Assembly: GCF_000721105.1 (NCBI RefSeq)
Contig: NZ_JOEV01000001.1
Coordinates: 248,001-312,000, forward strand
Direction: 5' to 3'
From: Streptomyces cellulosae
GTDB lineage: Bacteria; Actinomycetota; Actinomycetes; Streptomycetales; Streptomycetaceae
DNA length: 64,000 bases
Shown here: positions 34,164 to 42,818 of the stretch, piece after piece
Position numbering within the stretch: position 1 is the stretch's first letter
How the letters are laid out: each line of letters opens with the position of its first letter
Notes under the pieces: generated by a model
Database searches by the model: none
Told to the model about the DNA's origin: nothing
Seen by the model: the letters and a program-made list of their open reading frames with translations, nothing else
Program-made: the position numbers and the translations under genes

Positions 34164-34215
34164 ACGCGAGACCTCGCGTTGCGTCGATCCATATAGTTAA
34201 CTATTAACACTCATT
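34164..34215. promoter_or_regulatory. Divergent regulatory region (PaaK-like operon / ETF operon)
   Basis: A 7-bp inverted repeat ACGCGAG/CTCGCGT at 34164-34179 is followed by the perfect palindrome TAGTTAACTA at 34194-34203 and TAACTATTA at 34198-34206. It is the most symmetric copy of the cluster's AT-rich element. Confidence 0.55.
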
Positions 34216-34233
34216 GAACCACAGGAGGGCGCC

Positions 34234-35013
34234 GTGAAGATCGTTGTCTGTGTGAAGCACGTCCCCGACGCCACGGCGGACCGCACCTTCACCGAGGACG
34301 GCACCACCGACCGGGCGTCGGTCGACTCACTGCTGTCCGAACTCGACGAGTACGCCGTCGAGCAGGCCCTGCGCCTCGCCGAGTCGGACGCCGACGCCGA
34401 GGTCAGCTACCTCACCGTCGGCCCCGACGACGCCCGCGACGCCCTGCGCAAGGCGCTGGCCATGGGCGGTGACTCCGCGATCCATGTCAGCGACGACGAC
34501 ATCGAGGGCAGTGACGCCTTCGGTACGTCGCTCGTGCTGGCCCGGGCGATCGAGCGGCACGGGTTCGACCTCGTGCTGTGCGGGATGGCCTCGACGGACG
34601 GCACCATGGGCGTCGTGCCGGCGATGCTGGCCGAACGGCTGGGCGTCCCCGCCGTCACCCACCTGGAGGACCTGGCGGTCGAGGACGGAACGGTGACGGG
34701 CCGGCGCGAGGGCGACGGCGCGACCGTACGGATCCAGGGCGCCCTGCCGGCCGTCGTCTCGGTGACGGACCGCTCCGGGGACGCCCGCTACCCCTCCTTC
34801 AAGGGGATCATGGCCGCCAAGAAGAAGCCGCTGGAGACCCTGGACCTCGCCGACCTCGGGATCGAGGCCGCGCAGGTCGGTCCGGCCGGCGCCCGGTCGG
34901 CCGTGGACACCGCGACCCGGCGTCCGCCACGCACCAAGGGCGAGATCGTCGCCGACGAGGGGACGGGCGGCACCTCACTGGCCGCGTTCCTCACCACCAA
35001 GAAGTTCATCTGA
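34234..35013 (+). CDS. etfB: Electron transfer flavoprotein subunit beta
   Basis: 259 residues, GTG start behind AGGAGGG. The ETF beta fold is clear: MKIVVCVKHVPDATADRTF at the N-terminus, AVEQALRLAE, GPDDARDALRKALAMGGD and the AMP-site region CGMASTDGTMGVVPAMLAERLG; the C-terminus has the conserved recognition-loop style FKGIMAAKKKPLETLDLADLG. It accepts electrons from the acyl-CoA dehydrogenases around it. A dedicated copy inside the cluster, likely in addition to a housekeeping one. Confidence 0.95.
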   Translation: MKIVVCVKHVPDATADRTFTEDGTTDRASVDSLLSELDEYAVEQALRLAESDADAEVSYLTVGPDDARDALRKALAMGGDSAIHVSDDDIEGSDAFGTSLVLARAIERHGFDLVLCGMASTDGTMGVVPAMLAERLGVPAVTHLEDLAVEDGTVTGRREGDGATVRIQGALPAVVSVTDRSGDARYPSFKGIMAAKKKPLETLDLADLGIEAAQVGPAGARSAVDTATRRPPRTKGEIVADEGTGGTSLAAFLTTKKFI

Positions 35014-35052
35014 CCGCGTCCCGCCCCGAAGACCTGAAGGAGTTGCATCACC

Positions 35053-36015
35053 GTGGCCGAGATCCTCGTCCTCGTCGACCACGTCGACGGTGCCGTACGC
35101 AAGCCGACTCTCGAACTGCTCACCCTGGCCCGCCGGCTGGGCGAGCCCTCCGCCGTCTTCCTGGGGCCGGGCGCGGACTCCGCGACCGAGGTCCTCGGCC
35201 GGTACGGCGCGCGGAAGGTCTACGTCGTGGACGCCCCGGAGATCGACGAGTACCTCGTCACCCCGGCCGTCGACGCCCTCACCCAGATCGCCGACCGCAC
35301 CGGCCCGGCGGCGATCCTGCTGCCCTCCGGACCGGACGGCAAGGAGACCGCCGCCCGGGTCGCGCTCCGGCTCGGCTCCGGGCTGATCACCGACGCCGTC
35401 GACGTCACCGCCGGTCCGGACGGCCCGGTCACCGAGCAGTCGGCGTTCGCCGCGACCTACCAGGTCACCGCGCACGTCACCCAGGGCGTGCCGGTGATCA
35501 CCGTCAAGCCGAACGCCGTCGCCCCCGAGACCGCCCCCGCCGACCCCGTCGTCGAGAAGCAGGACGTCACCTTCGGTCCGGCCTCCACGGCCGTCCGGAT
35601 CCTGTCCCGTACGCCTCGCGAGCGCGGCGACCGGCCCGAGCTGACCGAGGCCGACATCGTCGTCTCCGGCGGCCGTGGCGTGAACGGTGCCGAGAACTTC
35701 GCCCTCATCGAGCGGGTCGCCGACGTACTGGGCGCGGCGGTCGGGGCGTCCCGGGCCGCCGTGGACGCGGGCTGGTACCCGCACAGCCACCAGGTCGGCC
35801 AGACCGGCACCCAGGTCTCCCCGCAGCTCTACCTGGCCGCGGGCATCTCCGGGGCGATCCAGCACCGCGCGGGCATGCAGACCTCCAAGACCATCGTCGC
35901 CGTCAACAAGGACGCGGACGCACCGATCTTCGAGCTGGCCGACCACGGCGTGGTCGGCGACCTCTTCCAGGTGCTGCCGCAGCTGGTGGACGAGATCGAG
36001 CGGCACCGGAGCTGA
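35053..36015 (+). CDS. etfA: Electron transfer flavoprotein subunit alpha
   Basis: 320 residues, GTG start 39 bp after etfB. The C-terminal FAD domain is well preserved: [94 protein letters not shown]. Together with EtfB it carries electrons to the quinone pool via an ETF-quinone oxidoreductase encoded elsewhere. Confidence 0.95.
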   Translation: MAEILVLVDHVDGAVRKPTLELLTLARRLGEPSAVFLGPGADSATEVLGRYGARKVYVVDAPEIDEYLVTPAVDALTQIADRTGPAAILLPSGPDGKETAARVALRLGSGLITDAVDVTAGPDGPVTEQSAFAATYQVTAHVTQGVPVITVKPNAVAPETAPADPVVEKQDVTFGPASTAVRILSRTPRERGDRPELTEADIVVSGGRGVNGAENFALIERVADVLGAAVGASRAAVDAGWYPHSHQVGQTGTQVSPQLYLAAGISGAIQHRAGMQTSKTIVAVNKDADAPIFELADHGVVGDLFQVLPQLVDEIERHRS

Positions 36016-36049
36016 TCTCCCCTCGTCCCGGCCTTCCATTCGGCCTTCC

Positions 36050-36080
36050 ATACAACTAAAATCGCTAACTGATTGCATCC
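36050..36080. promoter_or_regulatory. AT-rich element upstream of the amidohydrolase gene
   Basis: TAACTGATT at 36066-36074, embedded in CGCTAACTGATTG; the word TAACTGATTG is shared exactly with 6517-6526. It gives the amidohydrolase gene a likely regulated promoter separate from etfBA. Confidence 0.5.
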
Positions 36081-36099
36081 ATTCATCCGAAGGGGCGTC

Positions 36100-37179
36100 A
36101 TGACGAAGATCTGGGTCAACTCCGGGGACTCCCATGTGATGGAACCCGCCGACGTGTGGACCGAGAGGCTGCCCGCACGACTCGGCGCCCGCGCCCCGCG
36201 CAGCGAGCGCGGCGAGAAGTACGAGATGCTCTACATCGACGGGGAGCGCATCGACCGCCAGCTCGGCGACTTCATGGACGCCATGCGTCCGCCGGGCGCC
36301 TGGGACCTGAAGGTCCGCCTCAAGGACCTCGACCAGGAGGGCGTGTGGTCCCAACTGGCCTTCCCCTCCATGGGGTTCTGGCTGGTGTCGATCACCGACC
36401 GCGAGCTCGCCCGGGAGACCGTCCGGGCCTGGAACGACTGGGCCCACGAGGAGATCCTCAGCAAGAACAAGCGCGTCATCACCACCGCCTGCGTCTCGAC
36501 GGCCGACATCGACGACGCGGTCGCCGAGGTGGAGCGGGTGGCGGAACTGGGCTTCAAGGCGGTCTTCCTGCCGTGCTCCACCCGGCAGGGCGAGGAGTAC
36601 GCGCTCGACCGCTGGGAGCCGCTGTGGACGGCGGTCGAGCGGGCCGGTCTGGTGCTCGGCTTCCACATCGGCACGGGCGGCGAGAACGTCGTCTTCCGCG
36701 GACCCGGCGGCGCGGTCGTCAACTACATGGAGACGACCTACCCGGGCATGCGGGTGGTGTCCCACATGGTCGCCGGCGGCGCCCTGGACCGTCACCCGGA
36801 CCTGAGGATCCTCATCGCCGAGGGTGGCGCCGGCTGGATGCCGGCCATCGGCGACCGGATGGACGAGGCCTACCGCCAGCACGGCATGTTCGTCCGGCCG
36901 AAGCTGAGCCGGCTGCCCAGCGAGATCATCCGGCAGCAGGTGTACGCCTCCTTCCAGCACGACAAGAGCTCGGTGGAGATCGTCGAGTCGACGGGCTACC
37001 GCAACGTGATGTGGGGCGACGACTACCCCCACCTGGAAGGCACCTACGGCCACACCCAGTCCACGCTGCACGACCTGTTCGACGGCGTGTCCGACGACAT
37101 CCGCGACCGCGTCACACGCGGCACCTTCAACGAGTTGTTCGGCCTGCCGGAGCAGACTCCCCAGGAGGCGGCCGTCTGA
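36100..37179 (+). CDS. Amidohydrolase-superfamily protein (ACMSD-type, amidohydrolase 2)
   Basis: 359 residues from the ATG at 36100 with AAGGGG upstream; a TTG at 36073 is in frame but unlikely. The N-terminal metal-site motif is [11 protein letters not shown], followed by [10 protein letters not shown] (His), [25 protein letters not shown] and [13 protein letters not shown] (metal-site Asp). Members are hydrolases or nonoxidative decarboxylases of aromatic/cyclic acids, and several act in ring-cleavage pathways. A decarboxylation or C-C/C-N hydrolysis step is plausible. Confidence 0.9.
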   Translation: MTKIWVNSGDSHVMEPADVWTERLPARLGARAPRSERGEKYEMLYIDGERIDRQLGDFMDAMRPPGAWDLKVRLKDLDQEGVWSQLAFPSMGFWLVSITDRELARETVRAWNDWAHEEILSKNKRVITTACVSTADIDDAVAEVERVAELGFKAVFLPCSTRQGEEYALDRWEPLWTAVERAGLVLGFHIGTGGENVVFRGPGGAVVNYMETTYPGMRVVSHMVAGGALDRHPDLRILIAEGGAGWMPAIGDRMDEAYRQHGMFVRPKLSRLPSEIIRQQVYASFQHDKSSVEIVESTGYRNVMWGDDYPHLEGTYGHTQSTLHDLFDGVSDDIRDRVTRGTFNELFGLPEQTPQEAAV

Positions 37180-37205
37180 GCGGCGTCGACGGCGGAACCG
37201 CTGCG

Positions 37206-39626
37206 GTGACCACTCCTCCGTATCCCGAGGACCTGGAACGGCCCGGACTCGTCAGGACCGGGCGGTCGACCTTCGTCCGGCCCGTCCGGCCCGAGGACGC
37301 CGACCGTCTGGTCGCGTTCGTCGGCGGGCTGTCCCGGGCCACCCTGGCCTACCGCTCGCTCGGTCCGGTGGTCCGCGCCCGCGACGACGTCATCCGGCGC
37401 GGCGTCCACGTGGACTACCTCAACGAGCTGGCGCTCGTCGCCCTGGCCGGGGACGAGATCGCCGGTCTGGTGCGCTACGTCCGTGACCCCGAGGAGCCGG
37501 AGCACGCCGAGGTCACATTCACCATCCGGGACGACCACCAGAGCGAGGGATTCGGCCGGCTGCTCCTTGAGCACATCGCCGCCGCGGCCCGCGCCCGGGG
37601 CATCCGGGTGCTGGAGGCCGACGTCCTCGCCGACAACACCCGGATGATCAATGTGTTCCTCGGCTCCGGCTACCGGATCGAGAGCGGACCGCCCGGCCAG
37701 ATCATCCACTTCGAGATCGCCATCGACCCGCAGGCCCAGGCCGTGGCCCGGGCCGAACGCCGCGAGCACACGGCCGTACGGCGCTCGCTGAGGCCCTTGC
37801 TCGAACCGCGTTCGGTCGCCGTGATCGGCGCCAACCGCGATCCGCTGACGATCGGCCACGAGATCGTGGCCAACCTGCTGCGGGGCGGCTTCGGCGGCGG
37901 CGTGTTCCCGGTCAACCCGCGGGCCGAACGGATCGCCGGGGTGCCGGCGTACGCGAACCTGCGGGACCTGCCCGAGCCGCCGGACCTGGCCCTGGTGGCC
38001 GTCCGGGCCGCGGCGGTCCCCGAGGTCGTACGGGAATGCGCGGAGGCCGGCGTCAAGGCGGTGGTCGTCGTGTCGACCGGCTTCGGGGAGACCGGGGTCG
38101 AGGGCCGGGCCACCGAGCTGGAGCTGGCCCGGTTCGCCCGTGCCTCCGGGATGCGGCTGGTCGGCCCGAACTGCATGGGCGTGGTCAACACGACCCCCGC
38201 AGCACGGCTGGCCGCGACCTTCTCGCCCGCCCTGCCGACGCCGGGCCGGGTGGCGATGTCCAGCCAGTCCGGGCCGCTCGGGCTCGCGGTGCTCGACTTC
38301 GCCCGGCGGCTGAGGCTCGGCTTCTCCGGATTCGTGTCGGTGGGACACGCCGTGGACGTCTCCACCAACGACCTGCTCCAGTGGTGGGAGGAGGACCCGG
38401 GGACCTCGGTGATCCTGCTGCACGTCGAGACCTTCGGCAATCCGCGCCGGTTCGCCCGGGTGGCCCGCCGGATCGCCCCGCGCAAACCGATCGTCGCGGT
38501 GCATCCGGGCCACGCCGACTCGGCGGTGAGCTCGCTGTTCGCCCAGTCCGGCGTGATCCGCACCCGCAGCCTCCAGGAACTCTTCGACGTCGCCCTGCTG
38601 CTCGCCCACCAGCCTCCCCCGCCCGGCAACCGGGTCGCCGTCATCACCAACGCGGGCGGTCCGGCGGCACTGACGGTCGGGGCGTGCGCGGCGAGCGGAC
38701 TGTGCGTACCCACCCTCGGCGAGCGCACCCGGCAGACGCTGCGTGCGGCTCTCGCGCCACGGGCGGACGTCGCCAACCCGGTCGACCTGACCCCGATGGC
38801 CACCGCCGCGCACTACCGGAAGGCCCTGGACGCCGTCCTCGCCGACGACGACATCGACGCGGCCGTCGTCCTGTTCATGCCCCCGCTCGCGGACAAGCCC
38901 GACGAGGTCGCGTCGGCGATCCTCGACGCGGCGGCGGCCCGGCCCGACAAACCGGTGCTGGCCAGCTTCCTGGGCGGCGCGGGCGTCGCCGACCTCCTGC
39001 ACCGGGGCGACCTGGTGGTGCCGACGTACACGTTCCCCGAGGCGGCGGCCGTCTCGCTCGGCCATGCGGCGGCCTACCAGGCCTGGCGCAGCACCGCCGC
39101 GGGCGTCATCCCGGACCTCGCGGGAGTCGACGCCGAGCACGCCCGAGCGGTGATCGCCGGCCAGGCACCCGGCCCGGTCCCCGCGGCGGTCGCCGCCGAG
39201 TTGCTCGCCTCGTACGGAATCTCCGTGCACGACACCGGACCGGGCCCCGGCCCGGACGCGTTCCTCTCCGTCCGCGCCGACCCGGTCTTCGGGCCCGTGG
39301 TCGCCTTCGGGCTCACCGGGGACTACGCCGACCTCATGGCGGACGTCGCCCACCGCGTCACCCCGCTCAGCGACCGCGACGCCCGGGAGATGGTCCGCTC
39401 GCTGCGGGCGGCCCCGTTGCTGGACGGCCGGGTGGGCGGCCCGGGTGTGGATCTGGCGGCGCTGGAGGAGACCGTCCTGCGGATCTCGGCGATGGTCGAG
39501 GACCTGCCCGACATCGAGGCGCTGGAACTGCGCCCGGTACGGCTGTTGCCGCCCGGGGACGGGGTGGCCGTCGCCCACGCGACGATCCGGCTGGCCGACA
39601 ACACCACGAAAGGCCCTCGCCCATGA
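37206..39626 (+). CDS. GNAT acetyltransferase fused to an NDP-forming acyl-CoA synthetase-like region
   Basis: About 806 residues from GTG at 37206; the open frame extends far upstream, but through the preceding gene's shadow. Residues 1-175 are a GNAT domain (FVRPVRPEDADRLVAF, VTFTIRDDHQSEGFGRLLLEHI as acetyl-CoA site). Then follow a CoA-binding Rossmann domain (SVAVIGANRDPLTIGHEIVANLL) and a succinyl-CoA-ligase-like region (GPNCMGVVNTTP). The SHTGALAG-like phospho-His loop between PIVAVHPGHADS and LFAQSGVIRT appears deleted, and the terminal ATP-grasp is very short. It resembles Pat-type lysine acetyltransferases that control acyl-CoA enzymes. Confidence 0.85.
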   Translation: MTTPPYPEDLERPGLVRTGRSTFVRPVRPEDADRLVAFVGGLSRATLAYRSLGPVVRARDDVIRRGVHVDYLNELALVALAGDEIAGLVRYVRDPEEPEHAEVTFTIRDDHQSEGFGRLLLEHIAAAARARGIRVLEADVLADNTRMINVFLGSGYRIESGPPGQIIHFEIAIDPQAQAVARAERREHTAVRRSLRPLLEPRSVAVIGANRDPLTIGHEIVANLLRGGFGGGVFPVNPRAERIAGVPAYANLRDLPEPPDLALVAVRAAAVPEVVRECAEAGVKAVVVVSTGFGETGVEGRATELELARFARASGMRLVGPNCMGVVNTTPAARLAATFSPALPTPGRVAMSSQSGPLGLAVLDFARRLRLGFSGFVSVGHAVDVSTNDLLQWWEEDPGTSVILLHVETFGNPRRFARVARRIAPRKPIVAVHPGHADSAVSSLFAQSGVIRTRSLQELFDVALLLAHQPPPPGNRVAVITNAGGPAALTVGACAASGLCVPTLGERTRQTLRAALAPRADVANPVDLTPMATAAHYRKALDAVLADDDIDAAVVLFMPPLADKPDEVASAILDAAAARPDKPVLASFLGGAGVADLLHRGDLVVPTYTFPEAAAVSLGHAAAYQAWRSTAAGVIPDLAGVDAEHARAVIAGQAPGPVPAAVAAELLASYGISVHDTGPGPGPDAFLSVRADPVFGPVVAFGLTGDYADLMADVAHRVTPLSDRDAREMVRSLRAAPLLDGRVGGPGVDLAALEETVLRISAMVEDLPDIEALELRPVRLLPPGDGVAVAHATIRLADNTTKGPRP

Positions 39627-40597
39627 GAGTCGGTATCTACTTCGACCTGCGCAATCCCCCGCCCTGGCAGCAGAGTTGGTCCCGGGTCTACGGGTTCGCC
39701 CTGGAGATGTGCGAGGAGGCGGACCGCCTCGGCCTCGACTCGGTCTGGTTCTCCGAACACCACGGTTTCGAGGACGGCTATCTCCCCCAGCCGCTCACGA
39801 TGGCCGCCGCTGCCGCCGCCCGCACCCGCCGGGTCCGCCTCGGCACGGCGGTCATCCCCGCACCGCTGCACGCGGCCCCCGAGATCGCCGAACAGGCCGC
39901 GCTCGTCGACATCATCAGCGACGGCCGGCTGGACCTCGGTCTCGGCACCGGCTACCGGGTGCCCGAGTACCGGCTCTACGGAGCCGACCTCGCCAAGCGC
40001 TACACCACGACCGACCAGCGGGTACGGGAGATCCGCGGCCTGTGGGCCGAGTCCCTGGTCACCCCCGGCCCGGTCCAGGACCCGCTGCCGATCTGGCTCG
40101 GCTACCAGGGCCCGCAGGGCGCCCGCCGGGCCGGCCGGCTGGGCACCGGGCTGCTGTCGCTCAACCCGGCACTGCTGACGCCGTACCGGGAAGGGCTCGC
40201 GGAGAGCGGGTACGACGTGTCGGCGGGCCGGATGCAGGGTTCGTTCACCACGTTCGTCACCGAGGACCCGGAGGCCGACTGGCCGCTGGTCCGCAAGCAC
40301 CTGTCGTACCAGTGGGACAGTTACCGCCGTTACATGGTCGAGGGCACCGACCAGCCCGCTCCCCGCCCCATCAACCCCGAGAAGTGGCGGGAGACCGGGC
40401 TGAGCGCCACCGGCGTCGGGCAGTTCCTCTACGGCACCCCGCAGGACGTCGCCGACGCCATCCGCGCGTACGTGGCAGGGTTGCCGGTGGAAGGGGTGTT
40501 CCTGTGGGCCTCGCTGGCCGGGATGCCCGAGGAGACGGTGGCCCGCCAGGTCCAGCTCATCGCCGGGAAGCTGCGCCCGCTGCTTGCCGATGTCTGA
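39623..40597 (+). CDS. LLM-class flavin/F420-dependent oxidoreductase
   Basis: 324 residues, ATG overlapping the upstream stop. Luciferase-like barrel: MRVGIYFDLRNPPPWQQSW, EEADRLGLDSVWFSEHHGFEDGYLPQPL, GTAVIPAPLHAAPEIAEQAALVDIISDGRLDLGLGTGYRVPEY. The closing region has LPVEGVFLWASLAGMPEE. A different subgroup from the LLM protein at 4.6 kb. It could be a flavin-dependent monooxygenase or an F420-dependent dehydrogenase acting on a ring. Confidence 0.88.
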   Translation: MRVGIYFDLRNPPPWQQSWSRVYGFALEMCEEADRLGLDSVWFSEHHGFEDGYLPQPLTMAAAAAARTRRVRLGTAVIPAPLHAAPEIAEQAALVDIISDGRLDLGLGTGYRVPEYRLYGADLAKRYTTTDQRVREIRGLWAESLVTPGPVQDPLPIWLGYQGPQGARRAGRLGTGLLSLNPALLTPYREGLAESGYDVSAGRMQGSFTTFVTEDPEADWPLVRKHLSYQWDSYRRYMVEGTDQPAPRPINPEKWRETGLSATGVGQFLYGTPQDVADAIRAYVAGLPVEGVFLWASLAGMPEETVARQVQLIAGKLRPLLADV

Positions 40598-40643
40598 CAC
40601 TCCGGTGCCTGACACTCCGACGCCCGACAAGAGGAGCCACATC

Positions 40644-41165
40644 ATGTCCACGACGCCACCGACAGGGCCCTGGGCGGGCGCGGACTTCCAGGAGCCGCCC
40701 CGCACGCCCGGCGGGGTGGCCCTGTGCGGGGCGTGCCGCGCCGCCGGTTCCTGCCGGCTGGGAGTGGAGCACGAACGGCTCGACGAGGACGGGTCGGCGC
40801 GGTTCGAGCTGTCCTGCCCGCGTGACCAGGAGGGCGGGCCCGATGTCGCACACGGCGGCTGGACCGCGGCCGTCCTCGACGACTGCCTCGGCCATCTTCC
40901 GCTTCTGCACCGCGTGTTGAGCGTGACGGCGGAGCTGACCGTGAGCTTCGTGAAACCGGTCCCGGTGCAGCGGCCGCTGGAGGTCCGGGCCTGGGTGGAG
41001 AAGCGGGAGGGCCGGCGCTGGTACATCGCCGGCGAGATGGTGCTGCTGCCGACCCGGGCCGTGCTGGCCCGGGTCTCCGGGATCTGGGTGACCCGGGACC
41101 AGGGCCACTTCGCCCGGCACAAGGAGTGGCTGGCCGAACAGGACACGGGCGGCGGGGCTCGGTAG
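40644..41165 (+). CDS. Hot-dog fold thioesterase (PaaI-like)
   Basis: 173 residues from the ATG with GAGGAG upstream; an in-frame start nearer the LLM gene is less likely. The hot-dog segment is PDVAHGGWTAAVLDDCLGHLPLL with the HGG motif near residue 72, then LTVSFVKPVPVQRPLEVRAWV. A short Cys-containing N-terminal part (ALCGACRAAGSCRLG) is extra to most PaaI proteins. It probably hydrolyses a CoA ester to release CoA or relieve dead-end intermediates. The last codons lie in a tandem repeat. Confidence 0.88.
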   Translation: MSTTPPTGPWAGADFQEPPRTPGGVALCGACRAAGSCRLGVEHERLDEDGSARFELSCPRDQEGGPDVAHGGWTAAVLDDCLGHLPLLHRVLSVTAELTVSFVKPVPVQRPLEVRAWVEKREGRRWYIAGEMVLLPTRAVLARVSGIWVTRDQGHFARHKEWLAEQDTGGGAR

Positions 41166-41464
41166 GACCTCGCCCAGGCGGGGCTCAGGCGGCCCTCCGC
41201 CCGGCAGGGCACAGCCGGCCCTCCGCGCCCGGCAGGGCACAGCCGGCCCTCCGCCCGGCAGGGCACAGCAGGACCCGAGTCCGGGCAGGGCACAGCAGGA
41301 CCCGCCCGCGGATGCCCAGGGCGTCCGGCGAGTCCGGGCAGGGCACAGCACGGCCTCAGCGCGGGCAGGGCACAGCAGCCCAGGGCCCGGCAGGACTCCG
41401 CCGGACCCGAGCCCGCGGAACTCCGCCGGACCCGAGCCCGGCAGGGCTCAGTAGGACCTCAGCC
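41151..41464. repeat. GC-rich tandem array, about 27-bp unit
   Basis: Six exact copies of GGCAGGGCACAGC start at 41203, 41231, 41257, 41284, 41337 and 41364, i.e. a period of 26-28 bp with one interval doubled, followed by decayed units at about 41389, 41415 and 41440. Related units at each end contain the stop codons of both flanking convergent genes (thioesterase and acyl-CoA dehydrogenase). Units can fold locally (CCGGC/GCCGG). Nothing else is coded in this gap of about 280 bp. Confidence 0.85.
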
Positions 41465-42599
41465 CCATGCTGCGGGCGATGCCGTTGCGCTGGATCTGGC
41501 TGGTGCCCCCGGAGATCGTGGCCACGATCGACTCCCGGTAACGGAAGCTCATCACGCTCTCGGTGGAGAACCCGTGCCCGGCACAGACCTGCATCCCGAG
41601 CCGCGCGGCCGCCACGTACGTCTCCGACCCCTTCAGCTTCGCCATCGAACCCTCGCGCGTGCACGGCTTGCCCTGGGCGAGCAGCCAGGCGGCGCGGTAG
41701 GCGAGCAGCCGGGCCGAGTCGATCTCGGTCTGCAGGTCGGCCATGGCGTGGGCGAGCGCCTGGAAGTTTCCGATCGGACGGCCGAAGGCGTGCCGGGTAC
41801 GGGCGTACTCCAGCATCTCGTCCAGCGTGGCCTGCGCCGCGCCCAGATAACCGCCGGTGATGATCACCTTCTCCAGCTCTATGTTGGAGAGCATCACCTT
41901 CCAGCCCTCGTCGCGCGGGCCGACGAGGTTCTCCCTCGGTACCAGGGCGTCGTTGAAGAAGACCTCATTGGTGCCCAGGATGTGCCGGGCCAGCGTCGGT
42001 GTCCGGCGCACCTCGACGCCCTCCGTCGACGGATCGACCAGCAGCAGGCTGATGCCGCCGTGCTTGGGTTCGCGGGGCCCGGTACGCACGTACGTGGCGA
42101 TGGTCGTGTCGGGCAGGCCGCCGCCCGTGCACCAGGCCTTCTGTCCGCGGACCAGGAAGTGGTCCCCGTGCTCCTCGGCGGTGGTGCGCAGCGCCGCGGC
42201 GTCGGAGCCGCTGTCCGGCTCGCTGAGGCCGACGGCGAGCCGGTGGCGTCCCGTCATGACCTGCTCGCGGATGAAGTCGCGCTGTGCCTCGCTGCCCCAC
42301 CGGAACACCGTGATCCCGGGGATGAGCACCCCGATGTAGCACATCGCGACGTCGAAACTGGCCCGCCCGAGCTCCTCGGCGATCAGGATGAGCTCCAGCG
42401 GTCCGCCGCCGTCGCCGCCCTCCTCCTCGCCGAACGGGAGGGAGAACCACCCCAGCTCGGCCATTCCGCGGAACAGCTCGGGCGGTACGACGCCCTGCTC
42501 GTCCCACTCCTTGGCCTTCTCGGCCGGGCACACGTCGGCGACGAACTGCCGTGCCGTCGCGCGCAACAGGTCCTGCTCGTCGGTCAACCCGAAGTCCAC
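41448..42599 (-). CDS. Acyl-CoA dehydrogenase family protein
   Basis: About 383 residues from GTG at 42599, which has GAGGAG five bases upstream; GTG at 42605 lies inside the Shine-Dalgarno. Motifs: VGLSEPDSGSDAAALRT, FLVRGQKAWCTGG, HAFGRPIGNFQALAHAMAD and QVCAGHGFSTESVMSFRYRESIVATISGGTSQIQRNGIARSMGL; the Glu of FSTESV sits near the expected base. Its stop lies in the repeat array. Single gene divergent from the LacI locus, it closes the CoA-catabolic supercluster. Confidence 0.91.
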   Translation of the reverse strand: MDFGLTDEQDLLRATARQFVADVCPAEKAKEWDEQGVVPPELFRGMAELGWFSLPFGEEEGGDGGGPLELILIAEELGRASFDVAMCYIGVLIPGITVFRWGSEAQRDFIREQVMTGRHRLAVGLSEPDSGSDAAALRTTAEEHGDHFLVRGQKAWCTGGGLPDTTIATYVRTGPREPKHGGISLLLVDPSTEGVEVRRTPTLARHILGTNEVFFNDALVPRENLVGPRDEGWKVMLSNIELEKVIITGGYLGAAQATLDEMLEYARTRHAFGRPIGNFQALAHAMADLQTEIDSARLLAYRAAWLLAQGKPCTREGSMAKLKGSETYVAAARLGMQVCAGHGFSTESVMSFRYRESIVATISGGTSQIQRNGIARSMGLRSY

Positions 42600-42620
42600 G
42601 GCCACTCCTCGCCCGTACCG

Positions 42621-42660
42621 GTCTATTCATCTATCTAATTATTCTATGTTAGCGGATAGG
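42621..42660. promoter_or_regulatory. AT-rich promoter element of the 42.6-kb acyl-CoA dehydrogenase
   Basis: AT-rich patch with CTATCTAATTATTC at 42631-42644 and GTTAGCGG at 42648-42655 (CCGCTAAC on the coding strand, sharing CGCTAAC with 36.06 kb). It is the weakest member of the recurrent element set. Confidence 0.35.
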
Positions 42661-42713
42661 GAGAGGCATAGACCGGGCGCGGCCCGGACAGCGGCGGCCC
42701 GGGGATCCACCGG

Positions 42714-42731
42714 GCTTCGAAAAACGTTTCA
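42714..42731. promoter_or_regulatory. LacI-type operator upstream of the LacI gene
   Basis: TTCGAAAAACGTTTCAG, with the central AACGTT typical of LacI-family operators, about 90 bp before the regulator's start. It probably mediates autoregulation. Confidence 0.65.
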
Positions 42732-42818
42732 GGCGCGCCCGGGGTAGACTTGCGCCGCTCAGTGAGGACCGCGTCGTGCCTGGTCGCACGGCTGTCACAG
42801 CGAGGGGGGTGGACGCCC

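Noticed and set aside
36156-37205. A very long open frame that would add about 350 residues to the GNAT fusion protein.
   Set aside because: This stretch is the out-of-frame complement of the amidohydrolase gene in GC-rich DNA. The GNAT domain begins just after the GTG at 37206.
41185-41455. Possible CRISPR array in the repeats with about 27-bp period.
   Set aside because: The repeats are a 13-bp core inside a degenerate unit with no unique spacers of constant length and no cas genes nearby. It is a simple tandem repeat.
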